Source: JAWXBM01 sp964470455
GTDB lineage: Bacteria > Pseudomonadota > Gammaproteobacteria > Xanthomonadales > SZUA-36
NCBI GenBank assembly: GCA_964470455.1
Contig: CAYYCX010000010.1
Location: forward strand, 1 to 64,000
Direction: 5' to 3'
DNA: 64,000 nt
This document shows positions 36,464 to 44,101 of the stretch, piece by piece. Every line of letters starts with the position of its first letter. Within the stretch, counting starts at the first letter, position 1. The notes beneath the pieces are model-generated. The model did not search any database, was not told where the DNA came from, and was given only the letters and a program-made list of their open reading frames with translations. A program made the translations under genes and the position numbers.

Positions 36464-37744
36464 TCACGCTTTCAAACAGGCCGCGAAACTGTCGAACAGG
36501 ATCTCGAGGCCTTCTTCCAAGTGGTCAAACGGAATGGTCAGCGGTGACAGGATGCGGATCACATTGCCGCGCACCCCGCAGGACAGCAGCAGCAGCCCGC
36601 GCTTGGCCGCCTCCTGGGTCAGGGCCTTAGTGAGGTCGGCGTCCGGCTGGTTCACATCGCCCTCCTTCACCAGTTCCATCGCCACCATGGCGCCCACACC
36701 GCGCACATCGCCGATGCGGTCGGGATGCTTGCGCTGCAGGTCCTGCAGGCCGGCCTTCAGGCGCTGGCCCACGTCGTTGGCCCGCTCCACCAGCTTTTCA
36801 TTCTCAAACACATCCAGTACCGCCAGCCCGGCCGCGCAGCCGAGTGGCGAACCGGCATAGGTGCCGCCCAGTCCGCCCGGTTCGGCGCCATCCATGACCG
36901 CCTGCCTGCCCACCACGGCAGCAATCGGGAAGCCGCCGGCAATACCCTTGGCCAGGGTCATGATGTCGGGCTCGACGCCCTCGTATTCACAGGCAAACAT
37001 TTTGCCGGTGCGGCCGAAACCGGTCTGGATCTCATCGCAGATGAACACGATGCCGTGCTGGTCGCAGATTTCACGCAACTTCGTCAGGAAGCCCGGCGGC
37101 ACCGGATAGAATCCACCCTCGCCCTGCACCGGCTCGATGATGATGGCGGCCACGCGGCTGGCTTCGATGTCGTTCTTGAACACCTCTTTCAGCGCGTGCA
37201 GTGAGTGGTCTGCTGTCACCCCCAAGTATTCCGCCGGGAACGGCACGTGGTAAATCTCCGGCGTGAACGGCCCGAAGCCCTTCTTGTACGGCACCACCTT
37301 GCCGGTCAGGCCCATGCACAGGTTGGTGCGGCCATGGAAGCCGCCGCCAAATGCAATCACGCCGGGGCGGCCGGTGTGCGCGCGGGCGATCTTCACGGCA
37401 TTCTCAACGGCCTCAGCGCCGGTGGATACAAAGATGGCCCGGCCATCGCGAATGGGCACGGCCTGCACCAACCGCTCCGCCAGCTCAACCGCCTGGGTGT
37501 AGGGCGTGATCATGATGCAGGTATGGCTCACCTTGTCGAGCTGCTGCTTGATCGCCGCCACGATGGCGGGATGGCTGTGTCCGGTGTTGACCACCGCGAT
37601 ACCGCCGGCGAAATCGATGTAGCGCTTGCCTTCGATATCCCAGACTTCGGCGTTCAGCGCCCTGTCCACATACACGGGCAACATATTGCCCATTCCGCGC
37701 GCGAAAGCATTCTGCTTGCGCTGCTGCCACTCAGCATTACTCAT
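36464..37744 (-). CDS. gabT: 4-aminobutyrate aminotransferase
   Basis: 426 residues, exactly the length of E. coli GabT. Class III aminotransferase: VDRALNAEVWDIEGKRYIDF, FGGGFHGRTN, FICDEIQTGFGRTGKMFA, PLP lysine in MTLAKGIAGGFPI. Converts GABA (or 5-aminovalerate) and 2-oxoglutarate to succinate semialdehyde and glutamate. Lies in a same-strand run terC-cupin-gabT-mtnA-aldolase, without a succinate semialdehyde dehydrogenase gene. Confidence 0.92.
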   Translation of the reverse strand: MSNAEWQQRKQNAFARGMGNMLPVYVDRALNAEVWDIEGKRYIDFAGGIAVVNTGHSHPAIVAAIKQQLDKVSHTCIMITPYTQAVELAERLVQAVPIRDGRAIFVSTGAEAVENAVKIARAHTGRPGVIAFGGGFHGRTNLCMGLTGKVVPYKKGFGPFTPEIYHVPFPAEYLGVTADHSLHALKEVFKNDIEASRVAAIIIEPVQGEGGFYPVPPGFLTKLREICDQHGIVFICDEIQTGFGRTGKMFACEYEGVEPDIMTLAKGIAGGFPIAAVVGRQAVMDGAEPGGLGGTYAGSPLGCAAGLAVLDVFENEKLVERANDVGQRLKAGLQDLQRKHPDRIGDVRGVGAMVAMELVKEGDVNQPDADLTKALTQEAAKRGLLLLSCGVRGNVIRILSPLTIPFDHLEEGLEILFDSFAACLKA

Positions 37745-37789
37745 GGTTTTCTCTCTGACTGCTTGATTGGAAATTCAGTGCAAATAATT

Positions 37790-38143
37790 TCAGGGTTGAT
37801 AGATGACGTAGATTTTACGCGTGGTTTCCAGCACTTCCCACTGGCCATTGAAACCGGCCGGAATGATGAACCGGTCGCCCGGCTGCAACAGCCGCTCCTG
37901 CCCATTTTCATCCCGCAGAACGGATTTGCCCGCCAGGATGTGACAATACTCGTTTTCGGTGTAGTTGATGCTCCAGCAGCCGGGTTCCGCCTCCCAGATA
38001 CCGCTGAAGAATTTTTCATCGCTGCTGGTGAACTGGTTCCAGGCGCGCTGCGCGGGCTGGCCACGCACGCACTTTTCCTCGGGTGTGAGCCACTCCTCAA
38101 AACTGCCCTGCCCTTCGGCCAGGAATTGCAGGTCCCGGATCAT
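37790..38143 (-). CDS. small cupin-domain protein (DUF861-like)
   Basis: 117 residues. A single cupin barrel: WSINYTENEYCHILAGKSVL then LQPGDRFIIPAGFNGQWEV, matching the DUF861/EutQ-like group. The cupin motif has only part of the usual histidines (Glu and His kept in ENEYCHIL). Start ATG overlaps the terC stop (ATGA); gabT follows 45 bp later. This group is often next to aminotransferases and may help regulate or sense amines; no function is proven. Confidence 0.85.
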   Translation of the reverse strand: MIRDLQFLAEGQGSFEEWLTPEEKCVRGQPAQRAWNQFTSSDEKFFSGIWEAEPGCWSINYTENEYCHILAGKSVLRDENGQERLLQPGDRFIIPAGFNGQWEVLETTRKIYVIYQP

Positions 38144-39174
38144 GGCTTGCTTGCGCCGGGTTCACCGCGGGGAGCGGCGCCGGGCTCGGCATGCCCATCC
38201 AGCGGCGATTTCAATGGCACCGGATCCTTGGCCGCGCCCTGGATGGACGCCAATATGCCCACCAGCAGGATGCCGCCGATGATGCCCATCGAGGCCCCAT
38301 CCGGAATGTGATAGTGGTTGCTGAGGATCATCTTGATGCCGACATAGGCCAGCACGAATACCAGCGCGTTCTTCAGGTAACGGAATTTGGCCATGTAACC
38401 GGCCAGCACGAAATACAGTGAACGCAGGCCGAGAATGGCGAAGATGTTCGAGGTGAAGACGATGAAGGGATCACGCGTGACCGCAAAGATGGCCGGAATG
38501 GAATCCACCGCGAACATCACGTCGCTGCTTTCCACCAGCAGCAGCGCCAGGAACAGCGGCGTCACCATCAGCACGCCGTTTTCGCGCACGAAAAATTTCT
38601 GGCCATGGTAACGGTCGGTGACCGGCAGCCAGCGCCGCGCCAGTTTCACCAGCGGGTTGTCGCCCGGGTCCACGGTTTCGTGCCGGATCATCATCATCTT
38701 CACCGCAGTGTAAATCAGGAACGCGCCGAATATGTAGATCACCCAGTCGAAGGTGTTGATCAGCGTCACACCCAGGGCAATCATGATGCCGCGCAGCACG
38801 ACGGCGCCGAGTATGCCCCAGAACAGCACGCGGTGCTGCAGCTCCGGCGGCACGCGGAAATAGGAAAAAATCATGGCGATGACGAAGATGTTGTCGACCG
38901 ACAGCGATTTTTCCAGCAAATAGCCCATGAGGTACTGTGAAGCGGCTTCCTTGCCGGTTAGGTGCTCGGTGGCAAGGCTGGCCCATTCGTAATTGTTCTC
39001 GTACAGCAGGTACACCACGGCGATGAACAGCAAAGCCATGGCCACCCAGACCAGTGTCCAGATCAGGGCGTCGCGCACCGAGGGTGCCGTCGGCTTGCGG
39101 TGGAACACTCCCAGGTCGAGCGCCACCATCAGGAATACGAAAACCAGGAATGCAATCCAGATGCTTACAGACAT
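38140..39174 (-). CDS. terC: TerC-family membrane protein (Alx-like)
   Basis: 344 residues, about nine membrane helices. TerC family signatures: EKSLSVDNIFVIAMIF and VESSDVMFAVDSIPAIFAVT with the acidic residues thought to bind metal. Alx/TerC proteins export manganese or help metallate exported proteins. The C-terminal tail of about 25 residues is Pro/Gly rich. The gap upstream (127 bp) is too short for and does not show a yybP-ykoY riboswitch. Confidence 0.92.
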   Translation of the reverse strand: MSVSIWIAFLVFVFLMVALDLGVFHRKPTAPSVRDALIWTLVWVAMALLFIAVVYLLYENNYEWASLATEHLTGKEAASQYLMGYLLEKSLSVDNIFVIAMIFSYFRVPPELQHRVLFWGILGAVVLRGIMIALGVTLINTFDWVIYIFGAFLIYTAVKMMMIRHETVDPGDNPLVKLARRWLPVTDRYHGQKFFVRENGVLMVTPLFLALLLVESSDVMFAVDSIPAIFAVTRDPFIVFTSNIFAILGLRSLYFVLAGYMAKFRYLKNALVFVLAYVGIKMILSNHYHIPDGASMGIIGGILLVGILASIQGAAKDPVPLKSPLDGHAEPGAAPRGEPGASKP

Positions 39175-39301
39175 TTCAGTTGAACAGGACCATTCGTGAA
39201 TGTAAGCCCATCATGGCAGTTTTGTGTCAATAATTCACCCAATGCAGGTATCCCGGCTTTCGGAGTAAACTCCCTCCAACTCCACTGCCGGATCGACCGC
39301 A

Positions 39302-40945
39302 ATGTTCGCACTGTTTGGCCAAAGCCGGGATGCGCGGCGGATTTTGTACCTGGCGCTGGCCCTGTTGGCTGCGCCGGCCGCATTTGCCCAGGACTCCAAT
39401 GCGCCGGAGGCCGCAGCCCAGGGAAACAACACCGCCATGGTCGTGGTCGATGGCATTCCCCTGTTTCCGCTTCGCGGAATCGCGGCTTTCCCGGCCAGGG
39501 CAAGAGCAGCCTCGGTGCAGAAGCACATCGTTGAATTTGCCCGCGATGCGAGCCTCACGGTCGACGACCTCAGAATCGTGCCAGGGCCCGATTACCATGC
39601 CATCAGCAGCAGCCAGGGCGACATCGTCAAACTGTTCGATGCCGATGCGGAAATCGAAGGCCTGGAGCGCGACCTGCTCAGCCAGGTGTACCTGCAGCGC
39701 ATCAAGGACGCGGTGGAAAAATTTCGCCACGACCGCAGCCTCTCCGTGCTGGGGCAGAATTCCCTCTATGCCCTGGGTGCGGTGCTGGTAACCAGCCTGC
39801 TGTTGTGGGTGTTGATCCGTTTGTTCCGCTGGCTCGATGGCTGGGCGGCACGCAATGTACAGCGCAATATCGACAAGCTGGCGAACAAGTCGCACCAGCT
39901 GATCAGCGGCGGCCAGGTGTGGAACCTTTTCGCCGGCCTGCTGCGGCTGTTGCGCATCGTGGCCATCATCCTGCTGGTGTACTTCCTGCTGAACACCGTG
40001 CTGGGCATGTTTCCCTGGACCCGGCCGTTGGCGCTGGCGCTGTTTGCCCTGGTCCTGAACCCGATCGAAAGCCTGGCCATGGGCTTCGTGGCAGCCATTC
40101 CCGACCTGGCCTTCCTGCTGGTGCTGTTCCTGGTGGTGCGCTACTTCCTGAAAATTCTCCGCCTGTTCTTTGAGCGGGTCGATCGTGGCCACATCAGCCT
40201 GGAGAACTTCGACAGCGACTGGGCCATGCCCACCTACAAGATCCTGCGCATCCTGGTAGTGGCCTTTGCCGTGGTGATTGCCTATCCCTACATCCCCGGC
40301 TCCGATTCCATGGCCTTCAAGGGCATTTCCGTATTCCTGGGCGTGATTTTCTCCCTCGGGTCATCGTCATTCATCGCCGGCATGATCGCCGGGCTGACTA
40401 TGACTTACCGCGGCGCTTTCAAGGAAGGCGACCTGGTTCAGATCGGCGACGTAACCGGCACCGTGAGCGACATCAGGCTGATGGTCACGCGCCTGCGCAC
40501 CGCCAAGAACGAGATCGTGGTCATTCCCAATTCCAACATCCTCAATACCAACGTGGTCAATTACTCAACCCTGGCGCGGGAACAGCAGCTGATCCTGCAT
40601 ACGGTGGTGGGCATAGGCTATGACACGCCCTGGCGGCAGGTGGAGGCGCTGCTGCTGCTGGCGGCTGAACGCACTGAGGGCCTGATGAAAGACCCGCCGC
40701 CATTTGTGCTGCAAAAGCAGCTCGGGGATTTTGCGGTCAACTATGAACTCAATGCCTGTTTCAGCAATGAACAGTCGATCCTGCAAACCTATTCGAAGCT
40801 GCATGCCAACATCCAGGACGTGTTCAACGAGTACGGCGTGCAGATCATGTCGCCCGCCTACGAGGCTGACCCGGACGGCGCCAAGATCGTACCGAAGGAG
40901 CAGTGGTATACGGCGCCGGCCAGGCCGCCGGAAAACACGGCCTGA
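39302..40945 (+). CDS. MscS-family mechanosensitive channel with N-terminal extension
   Basis: 547 residues. Signal peptide (to about AFAQ), a periplasmic domain of about 130 residues, then five or more membrane helices. The MscS pore helix is LGSSSFIAGMIAGLTMTYRG, followed by the beta domain FKEGDLVQIGDVTGTVSDI and VVIPNSNILNTNVVNYS. It should release solutes on osmotic downshock. Longer than E. coli MscS (286 residues), like the MscK/YbdG class. Convergent with the decarboxylase gene, 5 bp apart. Confidence 0.92.
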   Translation: MFALFGQSRDARRILYLALALLAAPAAFAQDSNAPEAAAQGNNTAMVVVDGIPLFPLRGIAAFPARARAASVQKHIVEFARDASLTVDDLRIVPGPDYHAISSSQGDIVKLFDADAEIEGLERDLLSQVYLQRIKDAVEKFRHDRSLSVLGQNSLYALGAVLVTSLLLWVLIRLFRWLDGWAARNVQRNIDKLANKSHQLISGGQVWNLFAGLLRLLRIVAIILLVYFLLNTVLGMFPWTRPLALALFALVLNPIESLAMGFVAAIPDLAFLLVLFLVVRYFLKILRLFFERVDRGHISLENFDSDWAMPTYKILRILVVAFAVVIAYPYIPGSDSMAFKGISVFLGVIFSLGSSSFIAGMIAGLTMTYRGAFKEGDLVQIGDVTGTVSDIRLMVTRLRTAKNEIVVIPNSNILNTNVVNYSTLAREQQLILHTVVGIGYDTPWRQVEALLLLAAERTEGLMKDPPPFVLQKQLGDFAVNYELNACFSNEQSILQTYSKLHANIQDVFNEYGVQIMSPAYEADPDGAKIVPKEQWYTAPARPPENTA

Positions 40946-40950
40946 CCGGT

Positions 40951-42105
40951 TCAGGCGGTATTTCGTGGCGGAACTGCCTGCGGATCGGAAAACTGCACCA
41001 CCTGGTCGCTGTAAAAGCCATTGAAGCGGGTGCGGCCGGCCAGGCTGTAGGCGCCGATCTGGCCGAACTCCAGCACGTCGCCCTCGCGGATATCGTCGGG
41101 CAGGTCTACCCGGCCGGGCAGTATGTCGGTGGAATCGCAGGTGGGACCGTACAGCAGGAAAGACCTGGGCGGGCCGGCGTGCGCCTGGCCGTCGCGAAAA
41201 CAGCGCACCGGAAAGCGTTTATGCCCCTTGAACCGCAACTCCCAGAAAATTCCATACATGCCATCGTTCAGGTACAGCCGGCCATCCTTGCGCAACAGGA
41301 CGCTCACCACGGCGGACAGGCCGGGGCCGGCCAGGGCCCGCCCCGGCTCGGCCATCAGCTCACCGTTCTCCGCCATCGGCAGGCTGGCCATCGCGGCGCG
41401 TACGGTGGCGTGGTAATCGTTCAGCGGCGGCACATCGAAACCCGGGTATGGCAGCGGAAAACCGCCGCCGATGTCGATTAGCCTCACCCTGAAATCGAGC
41501 GGTTCCAGCACCGACCGGGCCACGCTGATGGAATGCCGGTAGGCGTCCGTGCTGGTGACGGATGAGCCGACATTGAAAGCCAGCGCCGGCTCGGCGCCGC
41601 GCCGTGCCAGCTCGCGCAACAAGTTGGGCACGTCCTCCGGCGGCGCGCCGAATCGCTCCGACAGGTTCAGCATGGCCGATTCATGCTGTACCGCCATGCG
41701 CGCGAACACCACCACCCGGCGCAGGTCGACCTCGTCCGCCAGCAGGTCGATGCCACGTTGATGGTCAACCATGAAGTGGCGCGTTCCCAGCTGTTCAAAC
41801 GCCGTCCTGGCGGCACCCGCCAACCGTACCGGCACCATGAAATAGGGCGTTCCGCTTGGGCAGTGCTGACGTACCAGCTCGATTTCCGGCACCGAAGCGC
41901 AGTCGAAGTGCTGCACGCCGCCTTCGTGCAGCAGGCGCAGCACGGCCGGGTGGTCGTTGGCCTTGACGGCATACAGCACCCGGCCCGGAAACCCTGCGAC
42001 GAAATCCTTCGCCACTCGGCGGTAGATTTCCGGGTAGATGCAATATACGGGTTCATTGACCGGCTGGTTCGCCAGCAGGTCCTGGATATCGGTGAAAGTC
42101 AGCAT
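40951..42105 (-). CDS. fold-type III PLP decarboxylase (ornithine/lysine/DAP type)
   Basis: 384 residues. Alanine-racemase-like barrel with PLP lysine in LYAVKANDHP, the phosphate-binding IDIGGGFPLPYPG, AEPGRALAG, and the C-terminal CDSTDIL whose Cys comes from the second subunit. The CDSTD motif and length fit eukaryotic-type ornithine decarboxylases and related bacterial enzymes rather than LysA, so polyamine synthesis is likely. I use the ATG at 42105 (MLTFTDIQ); a frame to 42234 adds non-family residues encoded over a 12-bp duplication. Confidence 0.88.
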   Translation of the reverse strand: MLTFTDIQDLLANQPVNEPVYCIYPEIYRRVAKDFVAGFPGRVLYAVKANDHPAVLRLLHEGGVQHFDCASVPEIELVRQHCPSGTPYFMVPVRLAGAARTAFEQLGTRHFMVDHQRGIDLLADEVDLRRVVVFARMAVQHESAMLNLSERFGAPPEDVPNLLRELARRGAEPALAFNVGSSVTSTDAYRHSISVARSVLEPLDFRVRLIDIGGGFPLPYPGFDVPPLNDYHATVRAAMASLPMAENGELMAEPGRALAGPGLSAVVSVLLRKDGRLYLNDGMYGIFWELRFKGHKRFPVRCFRDGQAHAGPPRSFLLYGPTCDSTDILPGRVDLPDDIREGDVLEFGQIGAYSLAGRTRFNGFYSDQVVQFSDPQAVPPRNTA

Positions 42106-42158
42106 CGCGGCATGATACCAGCCTTCCGGGATGGCAGGCCAAAGACAAAAGCCGGGGG

Positions 42159-42182
42159 AAAGTCGTGGGAAAAGTCGTTGAC
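42159..42182. repeat. 12-bp imperfect tandem duplication upstream of the decarboxylase
   Basis: AAAGTCGTGGGA followed by AAAGTCGTTGAC (9 of 12 identical), in the divergent region between the decarboxylase and the oxidase-like gene. Confidence 0.6.
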
Positions 42183-42226
42183 GCTGGTGCATAAGGCCGC
42201 TAAGTTGCGGCGGACGACCCGGCTCA

Positions 42227-43633
42227 ATGCACAATCAAAACCAGAAAGCCATGCCATCAACGGTGTATGACCTGCCTGCCTCCAGCGACGCCTTGCGCGA
42301 AAGCGCCACCGCATGGCTGATGCTGGGCCTGGCGGCACTGGTCGGCGCCGGCCTGTTTTCACTGCTGCTGGTACTGGCGCGGACGCCGGCCATCCAGGAG
42401 ATGATCCCGCTGGTGGATTTTTTCCGCGTGGCGCTGGTGATCCATGTCAATCTCTCGGTGTTGATCTGGCTGCTCTCCATCGCGGGAGTGTTCTGGAGCC
42501 TGGCCTGCCGCAGCGATGCGCCCCGCTGGGATCGCCTGACCTTCCGGCTGGCCGGCCTGGGAACCATCATCGTCATACTCTCGCCCTTTCTCGGCGCCAC
42601 GGAACCGTTGATGAACAACTACGTTCCCATCCTGCGCCACCCGGTTTTCCATACCGGGCTGGGGCTGTTCACCGCCGGCATTTTCCTGCATCTGTTGCGC
42701 TGCGGGCTGGACCATAACCGGCGCGGCGGCACCGCGGCCGGGCAGCTTGATGGTGCCGGCGCCCTGCGGATCGGAATTCGCCTTTCGGCCCTCATAACCG
42801 CGGCCGCCGTTCTCGCATTTGTTGCGTCCATGGCCGGTATTCCGTCGTACATGGAAGGCGAGGCCTATTTCGAATTCCTGTTCTGGGGTGGCGGGCATGT
42901 CCTGCAGTTCACCCATACCCTGCTGATGATGGTGGCCTGGATCATCCTGGTCAACGCCTCCGGCTACCGTTTTGTGCTCAGCCCCAGGTTGTCCGCCGTA
43001 TTCCTGATCATCCTGGCATTGCCGGTGATCACCGTGCCTTTTCTGTACCTGGCGCACGACGTGACATCTCCCGGTCACCGCCTGGCCTTTACGGAACTGA
43101 TGAAGTACGGCGGCCTTTCCTGCGTGCCTTTGGGCCTGGCCGTGGTTTTCAGCCTGCGCCGCCGCGAAGTGCCCGCAGGCCAGTCCACGGGCGAGGCCGC
43201 CTACCTGCGCATGTCACTCTGGTCATCCATCGCCCTGTTCGCCACCGGCGGCGTGCTGGGCTTCATGATCTCGGGGCTGGACATCGTCATTCCGGCCCAC
43301 TATCACGGCTCGACGGTCGGCGTAACCATCGCTTTCATGGGCCTGAGTTATTACCTGCTGCCGCGCCTTGGTTTTGGCGCCGTGCCCGCAAAACTGGCAA
43401 CCTGGCAACCGCTGCTGTACGGCGGAGGGCAACTGCTGCACATCATCGGTCTGGCGTGGAGTGGCGGCTACGGGGTACAACGGAAAACCGCAGGCCTGGA
43501 ACAGGGTGTTGATCGCATGGGGGAAGTCGCCGGCATGTGCCTGATGGGTCTGGGCGGGTTGATTTCCGTCATCGGCGGCCTGCTGTTCCTGGTTGCGGCC
43601 TGGAAATCCATAGGTGCGCGGCCAGGCAAGTGA
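42227..43633 (+). CDS. lone heme-copper oxidase subunit I-like membrane protein
   Basis: 468 residues, about twelve membrane helices. Heme-ligand helices recognisable: VIHVNLSVLIWLL (low-spin heme His), WGGGHVLQFTH (first CuB-type His) and IPAHYHGSTVGVT (HxH for both hemes), which resembles the same helix of the true oxidase at 47-48.8 kb. Where that protein has the CuB pair SAHHLL, this one has YLAHDVT, i.e. His-Asp. No subunit II is adjacent. It may be a heme b protein or an oxidase/NO-reductase relative with an altered metal site. ATG at 42227; 42251 is possible. Confidence 0.75.
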   Translation: MHNQNQKAMPSTVYDLPASSDALRESATAWLMLGLAALVGAGLFSLLLVLARTPAIQEMIPLVDFFRVALVIHVNLSVLIWLLSIAGVFWSLACRSDAPRWDRLTFRLAGLGTIIVILSPFLGATEPLMNNYVPILRHPVFHTGLGLFTAGIFLHLLRCGLDHNRRGGTAAGQLDGAGALRIGIRLSALITAAAVLAFVASMAGIPSYMEGEAYFEFLFWGGGHVLQFTHTLLMMVAWIILVNASGYRFVLSPRLSAVFLIILALPVITVPFLYLAHDVTSPGHRLAFTELMKYGGLSCVPLGLAVVFSLRRREVPAGQSTGEAAYLRMSLWSSIALFATGGVLGFMISGLDIVIPAHYHGSTVGVTIAFMGLSYYLLPRLGFGAVPAKLATWQPLLYGGGQLLHIIGLAWSGGYGVQRKTAGLEQGVDRMGEVAGMCLMGLGGLISVIGGLLFLVAAWKSIGARPGK

Positions 43634-43668
43634 ATGGCGCGATGAATCGGATTCCCGGGGCGATGGAT

Positions 43669-44082
43669 TCAGCCCTTCCCCGCGGCATGCCCCACGACGG
43701 CACCATGCATTCGCGCATCAAAAGTGGCGAAGTGCCCGGCGAACCAGTCTGACAGGCGTTCGCTGAGTTGCCGGCGGCCCTCCTCCGGGTCCGCCGCATA
43801 GACATCCATCAGGTCCAGGATCTGCTCCAGCAGCCGCTCGTGATCATCCTTGTGAGCCTGATACTCCGCGTACGCCGCAGCTCGCATCAGGCGTTCTTCC
43901 AGCGCGAAGTGCGCGGCGATCCCGGCATGGATCTCGCCCAGCATGGCCTGTACCGAAGCCCGGTCGGCGTGGCCCGCCAGCCCCGCATGGGCCGCGTTGA
44001 TCAGGGCGATCATGTCCTGGTGCTCCTGGTCCACCGAAGGGATTCCCAGTGAATATGACGGTTTCCAGTCCAATAGGCTCAT
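43669..44082 (-). CDS. bacteriohemerythrin
   Basis: 137 residues, one hemerythrin four-helix bundle. The di-iron ligands are visible: His in VDQEHQDMI, HFALEE, HKDDH, and HFATFDARM with Asp. Binds O2 (or NO) reversibly. Last gene of the oxidase operon, 19 bp after the cytochrome b fusion, suggesting oxygen delivery to, or NO protection of, the oxidase. GGAG lies upstream of the ATG. Confidence 0.92.
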   Translation of the reverse strand: MSLLDWKPSYSLGIPSVDQEHQDMIALINAAHAGLAGHADRASVQAMLGEIHAGIAAHFALEERLMRAAAYAEYQAHKDDHERLLEQILDLMDVYAADPEEGRRQLSERLSDWFAGHFATFDARMHGAVVGHAAGKG

Positions 44083-44101
44083 GGCCCAGCCCTACTCCTT
44101 C

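Noticed and set aside
39175..39301. A yybP-ykoY manganese riboswitch before terC
   Set aside because: Only 127 bp separate the divergent genes and I found none of the conserved helices; the gap also must hold the mscS promoter.
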